DNA of 21,446 nt, from contig JALSQD010000002.1 of the NCBI GenBank assembly GCA_026985615.1, positions 1-21,446 on the forward strand, written 5' to 3'. A program made the translations under genes and the position numbers. Within the stretch, counting starts at the first letter, position 1. Each line of letters opens with the position of its first letter. This stretch comes from Thermaceae bacterium. GTDB lineage: Bacteria > Deinococcota > Deinococci > Deinococcales > Marinithermaceae. This document shows positions 21,088 through 21,446 of the stretch, piece by piece. Under the pieces are notes generated by a model. It was not told the DNA's origin and ran no database searches. It saw nothing but the letters and a program-made list of their open reading frames with translations.

Positions 21088-21446
21088 CTAGACTCCGTAC
21101 ACCTTCTCGAGGAAGCCCAGGAGCGCGGTGTTGAAGGCCTCGGGGTTTTCCAGGTTGGCCATGTGACCGGCCTCGGGAACGATGAGGAACTCGGCGTCGG
21201 GGATGGCGGCGGCGATGGCGCGGGCGTCGGCCGGCGGGGTGAGGGTGTCTTCCTCGCCCACGAGCACCAGCGTCGGCACCTCGATCTCGCCCAGCAGCGG
21301 GCGCGAGTCGGGGCGGGCGGCCAGCGCCTCGAGCGCCCGGGCCACCCCTTCGGGATCGGCTTCGCGCACCCAGCGCTCGACCCACTCAAGGACCGCCCGC
21401 TTTTCTTCGGTGTCCGCGGCGCGCGTGCCCGGGCCCAGCAGCGAGG
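21088..21446 (-). CDS. Alpha/beta-fold hydrolase, C-terminal part
   Basis: About 119 codons are visible; the N-terminal part with the nucleophile lies beyond the right edge. The visible end has the family pattern: IEVPTLVLVGEEDTLTPP with the likely catalytic Asp (GEED) and PEAGHMANLENPEAFNTALLGFL with the catalytic His (AGH). This resembles the 3-oxoadipate enol-lactonase/esterase-like group (AGHMANLENP), but the substrate cannot be named from this part. It precedes the 88-residue gene by two bases. Confidence 0.88.
   Translation of the reverse strand, partial: SLLGPGTRAADTEEKRAVLEWVERWVREADPEGVARALEALAARPDSRPLLGEIEVPTLVLVGEEDTLTPPADARAIAAAIPDAEFLIVPEAGHMANLENPEAFNTALLGFLEKVYGV

Noticed and set aside
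1..21446. CRISPR array, insertion sequence or phage genes
   Set aside because: No regularly spaced repeats, transposase or integrase motifs, or terminal inverted repeats were seen on either strand.
1..21446. Frequent CTCGAG hexamers
   Set aside because: They fall mostly within coding regions as Leu-Glu codons (CTC GAG), in line with strong GC-rich codon use, so I see no need for a special function.

Overview
The window is high-GC, tightly packed bacterial DNA. Gene content, the very frequent -10 box (TAnnnT) only 6-9 nt before a start codon (leaderless or near-leaderless mRNA), long-form HPF, and nos-type denitrification genes suggest a member of the Deinococcota, most likely a Thermaceae genus of the Oceanithermus/Marinithermus kind. 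That placement is inference from recollection of gene content; no rRNA gene is present to prove it.

Layout. (1) 1-6862, minus strand: a leftward series of ctpA-like S41 protease, ABC ATPase, ABC-2-type permease and a small unknown protein, tightly spaced and probably one operon, followed by metH (cobalamin-dependent methionine synthase) with its own extended -10 promoter. metH runs off the left edge just after its B12-binding domain. (2) 6950-10351: a cell-division block in an unusual arrangement. ftsE and hpf read right; ftsX and an envC-like coiled-coil/LytM gene (all zinc ligands replaced) read left and meet hpf at a strong terminator. ftsE is therefore separated from and convergent to ftsX. 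(3) 10417-11876: a two-gene two-component system (HisKA_3-type kinase and NarL/LuxR-type regulator), joined by ATGA. (4) 11933-15809: a five-gene cluster nosD, ABC ATPase (nosF-like), two consecutive NosL-family proteins with Tat-like signals, and a nosY-like permease. This is the copper-delivery/maturation equipment of nitrous-oxide reductase, but nosZ itself is not in the window. It ends in a strong terminator that abuts a convergent tRNA-Val(CAC). (5) 16027-19404: pyrF, pyrE, a SpoIIM-like membrane protein with an extra secreted N-terminal region, and gpsA, spaced like one operon. (6) 19405-19735: a 331-bp non-coding stretch ending in an AT-rich, palindrome-rich promoter. (7) 19736-20818: a secreted ankyrin-repeat protein; then, convergent, an 88-residue unknown protein and the C-terminal part of an alpha/beta hydrolase that runs off the right edge.

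How the genes fit together. FtsE, FtsX and the EnvC-like protein would form the divisome complex that couples ATP hydrolysis to activation of a cell-wall amidase. The nos cluster would deliver copper to a periplasmic enzyme, with NosDFY as the membrane machine and NosL proteins as Cu(I) carriers; the adjacent two-component system is a candidate regulator by position only. The pyrF-pyrE pair makes UMP, and GpsA makes sn-glycerol 3-phosphate for lipids.

The points most worth a second look are the split, convergent ftsE/ftsX, the nosZ-less maturation cassette with two different NosL proteins, and the AT-rich operator-like region before the ankyrin gene.
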